DNA of 49,731 nucleotides from Candidatus Merdivivens pullistercoris (GTDB lineage Bacteria; Bacteroidota; Bacteroidia; Bacteroidales; UBA932): NCBI GenBank assembly GCA_017694935.1, contig JADIME010000016.1, positions 1 to 49,731 of the forward strand, read 5' to 3'. Shown piece by piece: positions 16,701 to 24,623 of this stretch (position 1 is its first letter; each line of letters starts with the position of its first letter). The notes under the pieces were generated by a model. It saw only the letters and a program-made list of their open reading frames with translations, ran no database searches and was not told where the DNA came from. The position numbers and the translations under genes were made by a program.

Positions 16701-18353
16701 TTCAGGCCTGCCTTGTCGTCCGTCCTGTCCGACATCACGGGGGCTTTGTACGGAGACATCTCGCTTTCCGGGGATTTGGATGAACCTGTCCTGAAAAGCG
16801 ACAGGCTGTTGTTGGACGGGGTGACGGCAACTGTGGCTTATACGAATGTTCCGTACAGACTGGACGGTTCCTTGTCCATGGACGATGCCGGAATAAATAT
16901 GGAGAGCGTCCTGGTTACCGACCGTTTCGGGAACAGGGGTGTCCTGAACGGGAGCATATCGCATGATCATTTTAAAGACATCGTTTTCGGCCTTGACCTG
17001 AAATTCAACGGGCTCGAGTGCGTCAATGTCCCGGCGGAAAAAGCGGGGGCCTTTTACGGAAGCGCGTTTGCAACAGGTTCATTGCGGTTTTCCGGGCCTT
17101 TGAGCGACTTGCGCCTGTCGGCAAATGTGGCCACGCGTGAAAACACGTCGTTCCACGTCCCGATAGCTTCCGCTTCCCAATCGGGAGGCACGGACATACT
17201 TGCATTCAAGGACTATTCCCATTCGTCCGTTGAAGAGGATCCATACGACCTGCTGCTTTCGAGGATGCGCGAGGATGTGGGAGACAAAGCGGGGATTTCA
17301 CTGGCTTTCCATCTGAATGTAACCCCGGATGCGAGGATTTTCGTGGAATTGGACGGGGCTTCCGGGAGCATGTTGTCCGGACAAGGAAGCGGTATCCTGG
17401 ATATTCTGGTGGAGCCTGACAGGGACGTATTCGACATAAGGGGCGACTATACTTTGGAAAGCGGAGATTTCCGTTTCGCCACGGGTCTGGTTTCAAGGGA
17501 TTTTACAATAGACGAAGGAAGCAGTATCCGGTTCAACGGGGAGATAATGGATTCGGACGTGGACGTGAATGCCATATATTCTACAAAGGCTTCGATAGGG
17601 ACTTTGATTGCCGATACGTCCTCGGTGTCATCGCGCAGGACTGTGGACTGTACCATAGGGATTTCAGGAAAACTGTCCGACCCCAATCTGAGATTCGGCA
17701 TCGATATTCCGGATCTGGATCCGATGGTCAGGGCGCAGGTGGAGAGTGCGCTGTCCACGGAAGACAAGGTCCAGAAACAGTTTCTTTCACTGATGATATC
17801 CAACAGTTTCATTCCAGACGAGCAATCAAGCATCGTGAACAATTCTTCGCTGTTGTTTTCCAATGTTTCAGAAGTCCTTTCCGGACAGTTGAGTTCCATA
17901 TTCCAGAAACTGGATATTCCGTTGGATCTCGGAGTGAATTACCAGCAGACGAGTAGCGGTACGGACGTGTTCGATGTGGCCGTTTCGACCCAGCTGTTCA
18001 ACAACAGGGTGATAGTAAACGGCAATATAGGCAACAGGCAGAATAATGTCACCGGCAACAACGGTGTCGTGGGAGACATAGACATCGAGATAAAACTCGA
18101 CAAAAAAGGAGTATTGCGCCTCAATCTGTTCTCGCATTCCGCCGATCAGTATTCTTCATATCTTGATCAGTCGCAGCGGAGCGGCGTGGGTATCACATAC
18201 CAGCAGGAATTTTCGACTTTCAAGGAATTGTGGAGAAAAATGTTTTGGAGCAGGAAGCGCAAGCGACAGGCGGAAGAGGCGGAATTGCGCTCTATGGTGG
18301 AAAACAGGAGTGACAATGACAGTAAAATCATAGAAATAGAGGAGGAAGAATGA
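13710..18353 (+). CDS. tamB: TamB-like inner-membrane/periplasmic bridge protein
   Basis: A protein of about 1547 residues of the AsmA/TamB class, thought to form a long hydrophobic groove from inner to outer membrane that carries lipids and helps outer-membrane protein assembly. A single N-terminal membrane segment (ALVALVIIVAAFVVAL) is followed by more than 1000 residues of repeating beta-strand sequence. The C-terminal DUF490/TamB domain is clear (QKQFLSLMISNSFIPDE, then LDLGVNYQQ, GNIGN, GDIDIEIKLDKKG, GVGITYQQEF). The tail is highly charged. GTG 13710 is the likely start; TTG 13692 is an alternative. The tsaD-tamB divergent pair recurs, from memory, in Bacteroidetes genomes. Confidence 0.9.
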   Translation: MRKKVLRFFRRALVALVIIVAAFVVALQAPAFQTYMAGRLLGSVNESISGKISAERVYVRFFNDILLQGVTVLDDARRSETVSDTLFHTEKIVLHYSLRGLFSKEGMEISRVSVRGGGLNLVLEDPEELVDGKSYTTNLTRIFGLASSDRDTVPEEVASGGKKGRLFELKDVRIKDFSFTMTDLASDNLAGNGDGMSSAFPSGKIDWADLHISDIDFHIKNMKMEDGIMYGNVLAGSFREKSGFNCRSITGNVRVGDGLTSIEGLRIVDDYSDARIGNYSMIYENTASFLDYISEVVMSMSLPDTCVINMATLSFFSESLPRIGLDVSLAGNVRGTVDRLSSGGLYVGLPQYGVSMHFNGGIDGLPDIKRAYIDAGFRDLAFAADSLASLACLFSDTGLPSFFETMPYGGNLTFNGNFKGTLSALEGSGSLLSDSGDMDFEVSANGLLEDGDPLSLSGKVSTYGLDVGDFINAGILGPLTMNIDFKAGIGRGSAGTKALSGNAGHGSTWLEISSVDISRFEIKGYAYSGIRGNGLLRDNVFDGRIVCEDPNLRFMFQGVAALDPADADAVYEFYANVGYADLHAMNLDPRGKSVVSFRANSNFTKGTGGDMEGELEIRQLTLENSFRSENAGDITVRISNDPRDYRASVVSDFINAEYDGSASIERFIKDFQALTIGKAADLVCPEDALTWSGNTYSLNVATGNTMGVLSFLKPGLYVADKSFLSVSVNDEGRLDAGISSQRVAFMENYLKDLSFRMSNPDSTMDCVLRGSEAKAASVYFDNPRLSLAVLDNSVYSRLAYSNPGTDSVNSGRLNFSAYLAENDDGNLDYEVRLGSSEFFINGNKWEIRPAEIDFSRGGIFLDSLMISSGRQSIRVGGSASGDTLNVSITNFDISSLNPLFKEDYGLEGSLSGQVRIPQIFENAGLLMDLKGESIVISGKEAGDIDIMSRWDQPNRRFNIYFKNLIGQSNTFNVIGYYKPEDNYVRLNASLRGFTVDYFRPALSSVLSDITGALYGDISLSGDLDEPVLKSDRLLLDGVTATVAYTNVPYRLDGSLSMDDAGINMESVLVTDRFGNRGVLNGSISHDHFKDIVFGLDLKFNGLECVNVPAEKAGAFYGSAFATGSLRFSGPLSDLRLSANVATRENTSFHVPIASASQSGGTDILAFKDYSHSSVEEDPYDLLLSRMREDVGDKAGISLAFHLNVTPDARIFVELDGASGSMLSGQGSGILDILVEPDRDVFDIRGDYTLESGDFRFATGLVSRDFTIDEGSSIRFNGEIMDSDVDVNAIYSTKASIGTLIADTSSVSSRRTVDCTIGISGKLSDPNLRFGIDIPDLDPMVRAQVESALSTEDKVQKQFLSLMISNSFIPDEQSSIVNNSSLLFSNVSEVLSGQLSSIFQKLDIPLDLGVNYQQTSSGTDVFDVAVSTQLFNNRVIVNGNIGNRQNNVTGNNGVVGDIDIEIKLDKKGVLRLNLFSHSADQYSSYLDQSQRSGVGITYQQEFSTFKELWRKMFWSRKRKRQAEEAELRSMVENRSDNDSKIIEIEEEE

Positions 18354-19081
18354 TGGAATATGGAAAATTGTTTTTGATCCCTTCGTTTCTCGGGGAAAAC
18401 GAGCCTGACGATGTGCTTCCGCGCAAGACAATCCTTACGGCATGTTCGTTGGACTGTTTTGTCGTTGAGGAGTTGCGGACGGCAAGGCGTTTCTTGTCCG
18501 CAATAGGATTGCGTGGAAGGATAGAAGATATCGAGTTCCATGAACTGAACGAGCACACGCCTGTTTCGGAAATAGAATCGTATGTGTCCCTTTTTGAGAA
18601 CGGCCGTAATGTCGGGCTTGTTTCCGAAGCCGGGCTTCCGGCAGTGGCGGATCCCGGAGCCTCGCTCGTTTCTCTTGCGCATTCAAAAGGCATAGGGGTG
18701 GTTCCTTTGGTAGGGCCTTCGTCTCTGATGCTTGCACTCATGGCTTCCGGAATGAACGGCCAGTCTTTTGCCTTTTGCGGATATCTTCCGGTTAAGGCGG
18801 ACGAAAGAAAGAGACGCCTCAAAGAAATAGAAAAATTATCGGTCTCTTCGGGACAATCGCAAATATTCATAGAAACACCCTACAGGAATGATTCGATGCT
18901 TTCGGACATACTAATGTGCTGTCGTCCGTCCACCATGCTGTCTATCGCTGCGGACATTACCATGCATTCCGAGACCATATGCAGCAAGCCTGTTTCCGGA
19001 TGGGCAAAGGCTGTCTCGGAAGGTTTTAGGATCGGTAAGCGTCCGTGTGTTTTCGTGTTGTCTGCTTCAAATGTCTTTTAA
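18350..19081 (+). CDS. RsmI-like tetrapyrrole-methylase family protein
   Basis: A 243-residue member of the SAM-dependent tetrapyrrole methylase superfamily, closest in pattern to RsmI, which 2-O-methylates C1402 of 16S rRNA. Visible marks are NVGLVSEAGLPAVADPGA, then VVPLVGPSSLMLALMASGMNGQSFAFCGYLP and FIETPYRND. It is about 40 residues shorter than E. coli RsmI; the missing part is at the C-terminus. This short form may not be the main RsmI of the cell. Its ATG overlaps the tamB stop (ATGA), so the two are coupled. ATG 18353 is an alternative start. Confidence 0.82.
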   Translation: MMEYGKLFLIPSFLGENEPDDVLPRKTILTACSLDCFVVEELRTARRFLSAIGLRGRIEDIEFHELNEHTPVSEIESYVSLFENGRNVGLVSEAGLPAVADPGASLVSLAHSKGIGVVPLVGPSSLMLALMASGMNGQSFAFCGYLPVKADERKRRLKEIEKLSVSSGQSQIFIETPYRNDSMLSDILMCCRPSTMLSIAADITMHSETICSKPVSGWAKAVSEGFRIGKRPCVFVLSASNVF

Positions 19082-19096
19082 TAGTTTTTCAAGATT

Positions 19097-19519
19097 ATGA
19101 AAAAATATATAAATGGTTCGTTATCAGGTAGGTTGGCCTTGAAAGGCCTGAGGTTCCATGCTTTCCACGGCTGTTTCGGCTTCGAGCGGGAACAAGGAGG
19201 GGAGTATGAAGTTGATTTCGAAGTGTTGCAGGAAGGCAGTGCTCAAATATCTCCTGTCGCAAGGCCCGATTTGCTGGCTGCTTCGGTAAGCGATGATTTG
19301 GATGATACGCTTGATTATTCTGAAATATATTCCATCATATCGGGGGTGATGTCAAGTCCTTCTAATCTTATAGAGAAAGTGGCCGGAAGCATCATGTCCG
19401 ATGTTTCGGAGCGGTATTCCGGACTCGGGAAAGTGTCTGTGACGGTCAGGAAGCTGCATCCTCCTATAGAAGGGATAGAAGAAGGATATGCCGAATATAC
19501 GCTTGTTTCATTGGTGTGA
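19097..19519 (+). CDS. folB: Dihydroneopterin aldolase
   Basis: Cleaves dihydroneopterin to hydroxymethyl-dihydropterin in folate synthesis. The 140-residue protein has the family marks LKGLRFHAFHGCFGFEREQGGEYEVDFE-like N-terminal part (about 15-42, catalytic Glu in FEREQ), DTLDYSEIYSII, SNLIEKVAGSI and the catalytic lysine region TVRKLHPPI. It is about 20 residues longer than usual because of an acidic insert between the second strand and DTLDY (about 49-72). It overlaps the GTG alternative start of mtaB by four bases. Confidence 0.92.
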   Translation: MKKYINGSLSGRLALKGLRFHAFHGCFGFEREQGGEYEVDFEVLQEGSAQISPVARPDLLAASVSDDLDDTLDYSEIYSIISGVMSSPSNLIEKVAGSIMSDVSERYSGLGKVSVTVRKLHPPIEGIEEGYAEYTLVSLV

Positions 19520-19548
19520 ATGAAGTCATGCAGAACGGAGGAGGATGT

Positions 19549-20907
19549 ATGGGGAAAAATATCAGGGTATCTTTCGTGACATTGGGGTGTAAATTGAATT
19601 ATGCCGAGACTTCCACGATAGAAAGGTCATTTGTACGTTACGGGTGCAGTGTGTCCGATTGGAGGGAAGGTGCCGACATATTTGTGGTAAATACTTGCGC
19701 AGTAACAGAGACATCCGAAAGGAAGTGCCGCAGTTTCATCCGCAGGCTGCATCGTGTTTCGCCATCCGCATGGATTGCAGTGACAGGGTGTTATGCCCAG
19801 CTGAAGGGGGATTCCCTTTATTCATTGGAGGGGGTAAAGTTCGTTTTCGGTTCAAAAGACAAAGGGAAGATAGCTGATACGGTAATGTCTGCCTTTAAGT
19901 CTTCATTGTCAGGAAATGACAGTGCTGATATCCTTGCTGCCGGCGGTCTGTCCCGCGGCGAGTGCTTGCTTGCAGGAGGAATGTCCGGTCTTGCAGTCAC
20001 GGACGACAGTTTTTTTCTTGCATATTCTTCCGGGGAGGAGCGTACCCGTTCTTTTTTGAAAGTACAGGACGGTTGCGATTTCCATTGTACTTATTGTACC
20101 GTGTGGATAGCGCGTGGCGAAAGCCGGAACGCCTCTGTTGCCAAAGTCGTGGAAGAGGCAAGGTCAATAGCTTCCGCCGGTGTCAGGGAAATAGTGCTTA
20201 CCGGTGTGAACACGGGGGATTTCGGGAAAACCACAGGCGAATCTTTCTTGGATTTGCTGAAGGCCCTTAATGAAGTAGAAGGTATTGAGCGTTATCGTAT
20301 TTCTTCTATTGAGCCTAATCTTCTCACACATGAAATCATAGACTGGATAGCTTCCGTAGACAAGTTCATGCCGCATTTCCATATCCCTCTGCAGTCGGGT
20401 TCGGACAGAATACTGAAAGCAATGGGGAGAAGGTACAGGGCTGCGGATTTTTTGGAAAAACTGGATTATGTCAGAAGGGCGTTTTACCGTCATTACGATG
20501 CCTTGGGGGAAGACGGGAAAGACCGTGTGTTTTTCGGGATAGATGTGATTGCGGGTTTTCCGGGGGAAACTGAAGGCGAATTTATGGAAACATATGGCCT
20601 GCTTGAGCGTGCACGGCCTGCTTTTTTGCACGTTTTCCCTTATTCCAAACGTCCTGGCACTGTCGCTGCTTCTCTTCCGGGTCAGATTCCAGAGGAAGTA
20701 AAAAATTCGAGAGTAGAGAGGCTTATGGCGTTGAGCGGCAGGCTTTATTCGGATTTTGTCAAAGCCAATTCAGGGCGCCGGGAACTCGTGCTGTTCGAAA
20801 GTAAGGAGAAAGGAGGGATGATGTCGGGATATACACGTAATTACATTAAAGTGGAAAGGCCGTTTTCCGAGGATAGCATAGGAAGGATAGCGGAAGTCGT
20901 TATTTGA
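19549..20907 (+). CDS. mtaB: tRNA threonylcarbamoyladenosine methylthiotransferase MtaB
   Basis: Radical-SAM enzyme that adds a methylthio group to t6A37, making ms2t6A. The product of tsaD is its substrate. The 452-residue protein has the three MTTase cysteines (Cys14 in TLGCKLNYAETS, one in VNTCAVTETSE, one in VTGCYAQL) and the radical-SAM cluster motif QDGCDFHCTYCTV, then a C-terminal TRAM-like part. The frame opens at a GTG at 19516 overlapping folB, but GGAGGAGG lies 5 bases before ATG 19549 and that start gives the usual N-terminus. Confidence 0.93.
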   Translation: MGKNIRVSFVTLGCKLNYAETSTIERSFVRYGCSVSDWREGADIFVVNTCAVTETSERKCRSFIRRLHRVSPSAWIAVTGCYAQLKGDSLYSLEGVKFVFGSKDKGKIADTVMSAFKSSLSGNDSADILAAGGLSRGECLLAGGMSGLAVTDDSFFLAYSSGEERTRSFLKVQDGCDFHCTYCTVWIARGESRNASVAKVVEEARSIASAGVREIVLTGVNTGDFGKTTGESFLDLLKALNEVEGIERYRISSIEPNLLTHEIIDWIASVDKFMPHFHIPLQSGSDRILKAMGRRYRAADFLEKLDYVRRAFYRHYDALGEDGKDRVFFGIDVIAGFPGETEGEFMETYGLLERARPAFLHVFPYSKRPGTVAASLPGQIPEEVKNSRVERLMALSGRLYSDFVKANSGRRELVLFESKEKGGMMSGYTRNYIKVERPFSEDSIGRIAEVVI

Positions 20908-20914
20908 TTCGTGG

Positions 20915-20930
20915 AAAATTTAAACAGCTT
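20915..20930. repeat. Solo MITE-end-like motif before the hydrolase gene
   Basis: AAAATTTAAACAGCTT matches the inner part of the right end of the foldback element (AAAATTTTAAACAGCTTC) with one base missing. No partner arm is found. It lies between mtaB and ATG 20955. It may be a decayed end or chance. Confidence 0.35.
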
Positions 20931-20954
20931 ATGAAATTGAATTGTAGCGGTTGT

Positions 20955-21809
20955 ATGGAAAAGAAAAACAGGGCAGTGTTTCTCGGCACCGGAACTTCTC
21001 AGGGCGTGCCGATGATAGGTTGCAAGTGCGCCGTATGCAGATCTGAGGATCCGCATGACAAAAGATTGCGTTCATCTCTGTATGTGGAATACGGCGGATG
21101 CCGGATTCTGGTGGATGCCGGGCCGGATTTCAGGCAGCAGATGCTCAGGGAGGATATATTGCATCTTGATGCCATATTGTTGACCCACAACCATAAGGAC
21201 CACACGGGAGGGCTCGACGATGTAAGGGCTATAAATTATCTTGAAAACAGGGCTGTGGATATTTATTGTGAGAAGTACGTGGAGGACTCCCTGAAAAATG
21301 AATATTCCTATGCATTCTCCCTGCCGCGATATCCCGGCATACCGGCGTGGAACATCCACAATATTTCGGACGAACCCTTTTCCGTCCCGTCCTGCCAGAA
21401 TGGATACGATTGTTCAGTGGAGGTTATCCCTGTGCGCGGGATGCATTTCAGGTTGCCTGTTCTCGGATTCCGGTTCGGCGGACTGGCCTATATAACTGAT
21501 ATGAACTGTATCCCGGATGACCAGTTCGGAAAACTGAAAGATTTGGATGTCATGACCGTAAATTGCGTAAAACACGGCAGCCACCTTTCGCATTTCAGCT
21601 TCGAACAGGCTGTGGAGATAGCCTTGAAAGTAAATGCCCGCCGTACTTACCTGACACACTTGTCGCATCAGCTTGAATGCCATGCCGAACTCCAAAGGCT
21701 GATTGTGGAGGAGGCTTCCTCGCAGTTGAGGGCTGCGGGGCGGGATGTTCCGGATGATTTGGGCGAGAGGATCCAGCCTGCGTATGACGGTCTGGAAGTC
21801 GGTTTTTAA
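20955..21809 (+). CDS. MBL-fold metal-dependent hydrolase (PhnP-like)
   Basis: A 284-residue protein of the metallo-beta-lactamase fold, close to the PhnP cyclic-phosphodiesterase group. It begins with FLGTGTSQGVPMIGCKCAVC, whose paired cysteines recall the structural zinc site of PhnP. The dinuclear metal site is seen as LLTHNHKDHTGG, with ITDMN and YLTHLSHQ further on. ATG 20955 matches the family start; in-frame starts at 20904 (TTG) and 20931 would add unrelated residues from the element-end-like stretch. There is no phn operon here, so the true substrate is open. Confidence 0.88.
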   Translation: MEKKNRAVFLGTGTSQGVPMIGCKCAVCRSEDPHDKRLRSSLYVEYGGCRILVDAGPDFRQQMLREDILHLDAILLTHNHKDHTGGLDDVRAINYLENRAVDIYCEKYVEDSLKNEYSYAFSLPRYPGIPAWNIHNISDEPFSVPSCQNGYDCSVEVIPVRGMHFRLPVLGFRFGGLAYITDMNCIPDDQFGKLKDLDVMTVNCVKHGSHLSHFSFEQAVEIALKVNARRTYLTHLSHQLECHAELQRLIVEEASSQLRAAGRDVPDDLGERIQPAYDGLEVGF

Positions 21810-21819
21810 GAATCCGTCG

Positions 21820-21836
21820 TTTGAAACAGTTTTTAA
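21820..21836. repeat. Solo MITE-end-like motif at the DUF4857 stop codon
   Basis: TTTGAAACAGTTTTTAA is a loose match to the right end of the foldback element (TTTAAACAGCTTCTAA). The TAA stop codon of the minus-strand DUF4857 gene lies in it. This is the weakest of the solo ends. Confidence 0.25.
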
Positions 21837-22870
21837 TATAATCTCGGTTTTACGAACCTGTCCTGTTGGGATGTGAAACGTATGCCGTGCAGCCGGCTTT
21901 TTCTTACCGGATATTCCATCCCGGCAAGAAAAGTAAGGCTTTCGGCGGAGACGGCGCAGTAACGTACCGAATCATCGGAGTTTATCCTGATAGTCCAGTC
22001 AAGCATGTTGCCTACTACCAGAATACTCTCCCTGCAAGGGTCGAACCCTTTGCCGGCCATTCCTATTTCCATCGTTTTATACCCTGGCATCCTGACTGCG
22101 TAAAAACGGTTTTCGCTGTCGGTGAAAAGGGCGATCATGCTGCGATCCCCGAATTCGGTAATGAATGCATGTTCGGCAATGACGGCATCGGGAAGCCGTA
22201 TCTTTCTTATGTATGGTTTTCCTTTTGTCATTTTCAGATGGAACAGGCTTCCTTCCGAGTCCGCAAGTATATAGCCTTCGTCATATTCTTTCTTGGGTGT
22301 TGGGTTGCCTGAAACGCATTTTGCAGGAAAAACGAAACCGCATTCGGACATGGCCTGCGTGAAAATCCTGCTTTTGGCGGTGTCGGTGGAATTGGTCTCC
22401 ATGTCTATAAATTCTATGCCCCGTCCGTTTATCCTGAAGGCATCGCTGGGCATTTCAAGGTCTACCCTTCCCGACTCGCTTTCCAACAGGAAATATATTC
22501 CGGGAACACTGCGATTTATGTCCGACGGGCGGGAAGTGAAGAAGAAACTTTTTTCCAAAGCTTCCTTGAAAACGATCGGCTTCGAGTCCAAGGTATCAGG
22601 AAAACGTCCTTCTGAAAAGAGCTGCCTGGCGTAAAACAGCGGAAGTATGGAGTCGAACTGTCTTTCGGTGTAGATGTTGCCTTTGCGGTCGGTATATGTG
22701 AAGTCGTCGCCGTCGTGTTTCAGTATGGCGAAATCTCCTGTAACGCAACTGTAAAGGGTAAAAGGAGTGCGATCCGTCTTCGTGTCGAAATATCCGATAA
22801 GCCACGGTATCTGCCATGCTGCCAGAACAGCAATTGATATGATAAGGAATATTTTGGCGAAAATCTTCAT
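21833..22870 (-). CDS. DUF4857-type membrane-anchored protein of an ABC operon
   Basis: A 345-residue protein with one N-terminal membrane segment (IFLIISIAVLAAWQIPWLIGYF) and a large extracytoplasmic part. From memory it fits DUF4857, a Bacteroidetes family found beside small ABC exporters. Features include DFAILKHDGDDFTYTDRKGNIYTE near the N-terminus and FYARQLFSEGRFPD. It follows the permease by 34 bases and is the last gene of the three-gene operon. It may be an accessory subunit of the exporter; what it moves or senses is unknown. Confidence 0.72.
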   Translation of the reverse strand: MKIFAKIFLIISIAVLAAWQIPWLIGYFDTKTDRTPFTLYSCVTGDFAILKHDGDDFTYTDRKGNIYTERQFDSILPLFYARQLFSEGRFPDTLDSKPIVFKEALEKSFFFTSRPSDINRSVPGIYFLLESESGRVDLEMPSDAFRINGRGIEFIDMETNSTDTAKSRIFTQAMSECGFVFPAKCVSGNPTPKKEYDEGYILADSEGSLFHLKMTKGKPYIRKIRLPDAVIAEHAFITEFGDRSMIALFTDSENRFYAVRMPGYKTMEIGMAGKGFDPCRESILVVGNMLDWTIRINSDDSVRYCAVSAESLTFLAGMEYPVRKSRLHGIRFTSQQDRFVKPRLY

Positions 22871-22904
22871 AATCTAATCGTATTACGGTGTTCAACGAAA
22901 TTTG

Positions 22905-23576
22905 TCAGTCCTGTCTGCCCGCCTTGAAGCGTGTTACGGAAAGCCATGCCAGCGATGCGGAAAGTATGACGGACAAGGCCAGCCACGGCAGGAACTTCCC
23001 GTAGGCGGCAGGTGCTGGAGCGAGGAAAAATATCCGTAGGATCAGAACGGATATAAATGTCCATGCAGTACGTGCTTTCCATGAAGGTTCGAGTATTATC
23101 CAGGTTGCAAGCGTATATCCGCAGTAACCGGCAAGAAACCAGGGCAATGCCGTGGATACCATACGTGCGGCAAGCTCTTTGGGCAGGATTGCCGTGGCAG
23201 GTATGCTTATGGTCAGCAGGGCGGCTGTGAAACAGACTGAAAGGGCCGCCATGCCGAATCCAATCATGACATATGTAGATCTCATGGCCGGGACGGGAAG
23301 GTGCAGGGTCAGTTTCAGACATTTTCTCTGCATCTCGGGCGTGAATTGGAAAATACTTAAAAGCACTCCCGCAATCAATGGTACGTATTGTATTATATCT
23401 ATGAATACGGCATCTCTGGTTACCATTACTTCCCAGATATGTCCCGCTCCCCTTATGGAGACAGCACGGAATATTCCGTGTACAGAATATGCGGCGAACG
23501 CCGTAATCGTGATGAATGCAGCGAGCAGGTACCATCTGGTTTTAATCCATTCTTTCGATATGAAGGCTTTTAACAT
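22905..23576 (-). CDS. ABC transporter permease (ABC-2 type)
   Basis: A 223-residue integral membrane protein with about six hydrophobic segments (for example LLAAFITITAFAAYSVHGIF, VLLSIFQFTPEM, MIGFGMAALSVCFTAALLTI and FLPWLALSVILSASLAWL). Sequence alone gives no substrate. It lies between an ATPase gene (18-base gap) and the DUF4857 gene, and so is the membrane part of that exporter. It is short for an ABC-2 permease, in line with NosY/YtrC-like small permeases. Confidence 0.82.
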   Translation of the reverse strand: MLKAFISKEWIKTRWYLLAAFITITAFAAYSVHGIFRAVSIRGAGHIWEVMVTRDAVFIDIIQYVPLIAGVLLSIFQFTPEMQRKCLKLTLHLPVPAMRSTYVMIGFGMAALSVCFTAALLTISIPATAILPKELAARMVSTALPWFLAGYCGYTLATWIILEPSWKARTAWTFISVLILRIFFLAPAPAAYGKFLPWLALSVILSASLAWLSVTRFKAGRQD

Positions 23577-23594
23577 TTTTTTCTGATTTGTCGG

Positions 23595-24482
23595 TTAATA
23601 TTTTCCTGTCATTGATATGAATGCGTCTTCGAGTGTGGCGTGGCTGCATTGCAGATCGGAATACACGGTTGCTGCCATGTCAAGCTTTTCCTTTACTTCT
23701 TCGGGAGGCAGGAAAGAGCCGAATTCGAGCCTGCCCTTTATCAGTGACGGATGGTATATCCCGTCGAAATCCTTTTCGGGCATCTTTTCCGCGAGGCATG
23801 AGTAAATCCTGAATTTCCCCAGAATGTCACTTACGGGGCATTGCAGGAGGATTTTCCCGTAGTCCATGATTATGCAGTCGTCCACCAACCGTTCCATGTC
23901 TTGTATTATATGTGAAGTCAGGAAAACAGTTTTTCCCTCTGCTTTAGCATATTCCCTGAGGTAGTCGGCAAATAGCCTGCGGTATCCCGGATCCAGACCG
24001 AGTGAGAAATCGTCCAGTATGAGCAAATCTGGATTCTGGGCCAGTATCAGCCCTAATGCCACCTGTGATTTCTGTCCGCACGACATGCGGGAAATCCGTT
24101 GTCCCGGAGCGACTTTCAGCTTGCCCATCAGTTCATAGTATGCTTCTTTTCTCCATGCCGGGTAAAATGCGCTGTAGAAACGTTCTATTTCTTTAATCGT
24201 CATGAATTGGTACTGTACGTGACCTTCTATGAGAAGTCCGATTCTTTCACGGGTTGCCGGATTCATGGATCTGATGTTTTCTCCGAAAATCCGGCACTCT
24301 CCAGACTTCGGTTCCAGATAGCCGCTGAGTATATTGATTGTAGTGGTTTTCCCCGTACCGTTCTTGCCTAACAGCCCGAGTATCCTTCCTTTCGGGACGT
24401 TGAAAGAAAGACCCTTGTATATCAGTCTTTTGCCGTAATAATGTGTGAGTGAACGGCATTCAATTACATTTTCCATGTCCAA
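23595..24482 (-). CDS. ABC transporter ATP-binding protein
   Basis: A 295-residue ATPase of the CcmA/NosF type. Walker A is GKNGTGKT (39-46), the signature is SCGQK (134-138, normally SGGQ) and Walker B is LLILDD (153-158). The residue after the Walker B Asp is Asp158 where most ABC ATPases have the catalytic Glu, and FSLG replaces PTxG. The switch histidine is in FLTSHIIQ. So hydrolysis may be slow or tuned, although this may be normal for the subfamily. A C-terminal domain of about 80 residues follows. Met3 (24476) is an equally good start, because the predicted transcript start is close to 24491. Confidence 0.9.
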   Translation of the reverse strand: MDMENVIECRSLTHYYGKRLIYKGLSFNVPKGRILGLLGKNGTGKTTTINILSGYLEPKSGECRIFGENIRSMNPATRERIGLLIEGHVQYQFMTIKEIERFYSAFYPAWRKEAYYELMGKLKVAPGQRISRMSCGQKSQVALGLILAQNPDLLILDDFSLGLDPGYRRLFADYLREYAKAEGKTVFLTSHIIQDMERLVDDCIIMDYGKILLQCPVSDILGKFRIYSCLAEKMPEKDFDGIYHPSLIKGRLEFGSFLPPEEVKEKLDMAATVYSDLQCSHATLEDAFISMTGKY

Positions 24483-24497
24483 CGTATTTTACGGATG

Positions 24498-24606
24498 CAA
24501 AAATACAATGCGGAAAAATAATGTGAAATCCCAATAAATTATGATGCGACAGGCAGTTTTGGCTATAAATTGGGATTGCCGGCCTTTTGTGGGAGGCGTA
24601 ATTTTG
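24498..24606. promoter_or_regulatory. Divergent promoter region with a long-spaced dyad
   Basis: On the minus strand TATTTTTG (24505-24498) with TTTC 19 bases upstream serves the ABC operon. On the plus strand TAATTTTG (24599-24606) serves the TonB-receptor operon. Between them lies a perfect 9-base inverted repeat, AATCCCAAT (24527-24535) and ATTGGGATT (24569-24577), with centres 42 bases apart. That is about four helix turns, so it is a candidate operator or looping site. No regulator gene lies nearby. Confidence 0.45.
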
Positions 24607-24623
24607 CAACGCAATAACGAAAA

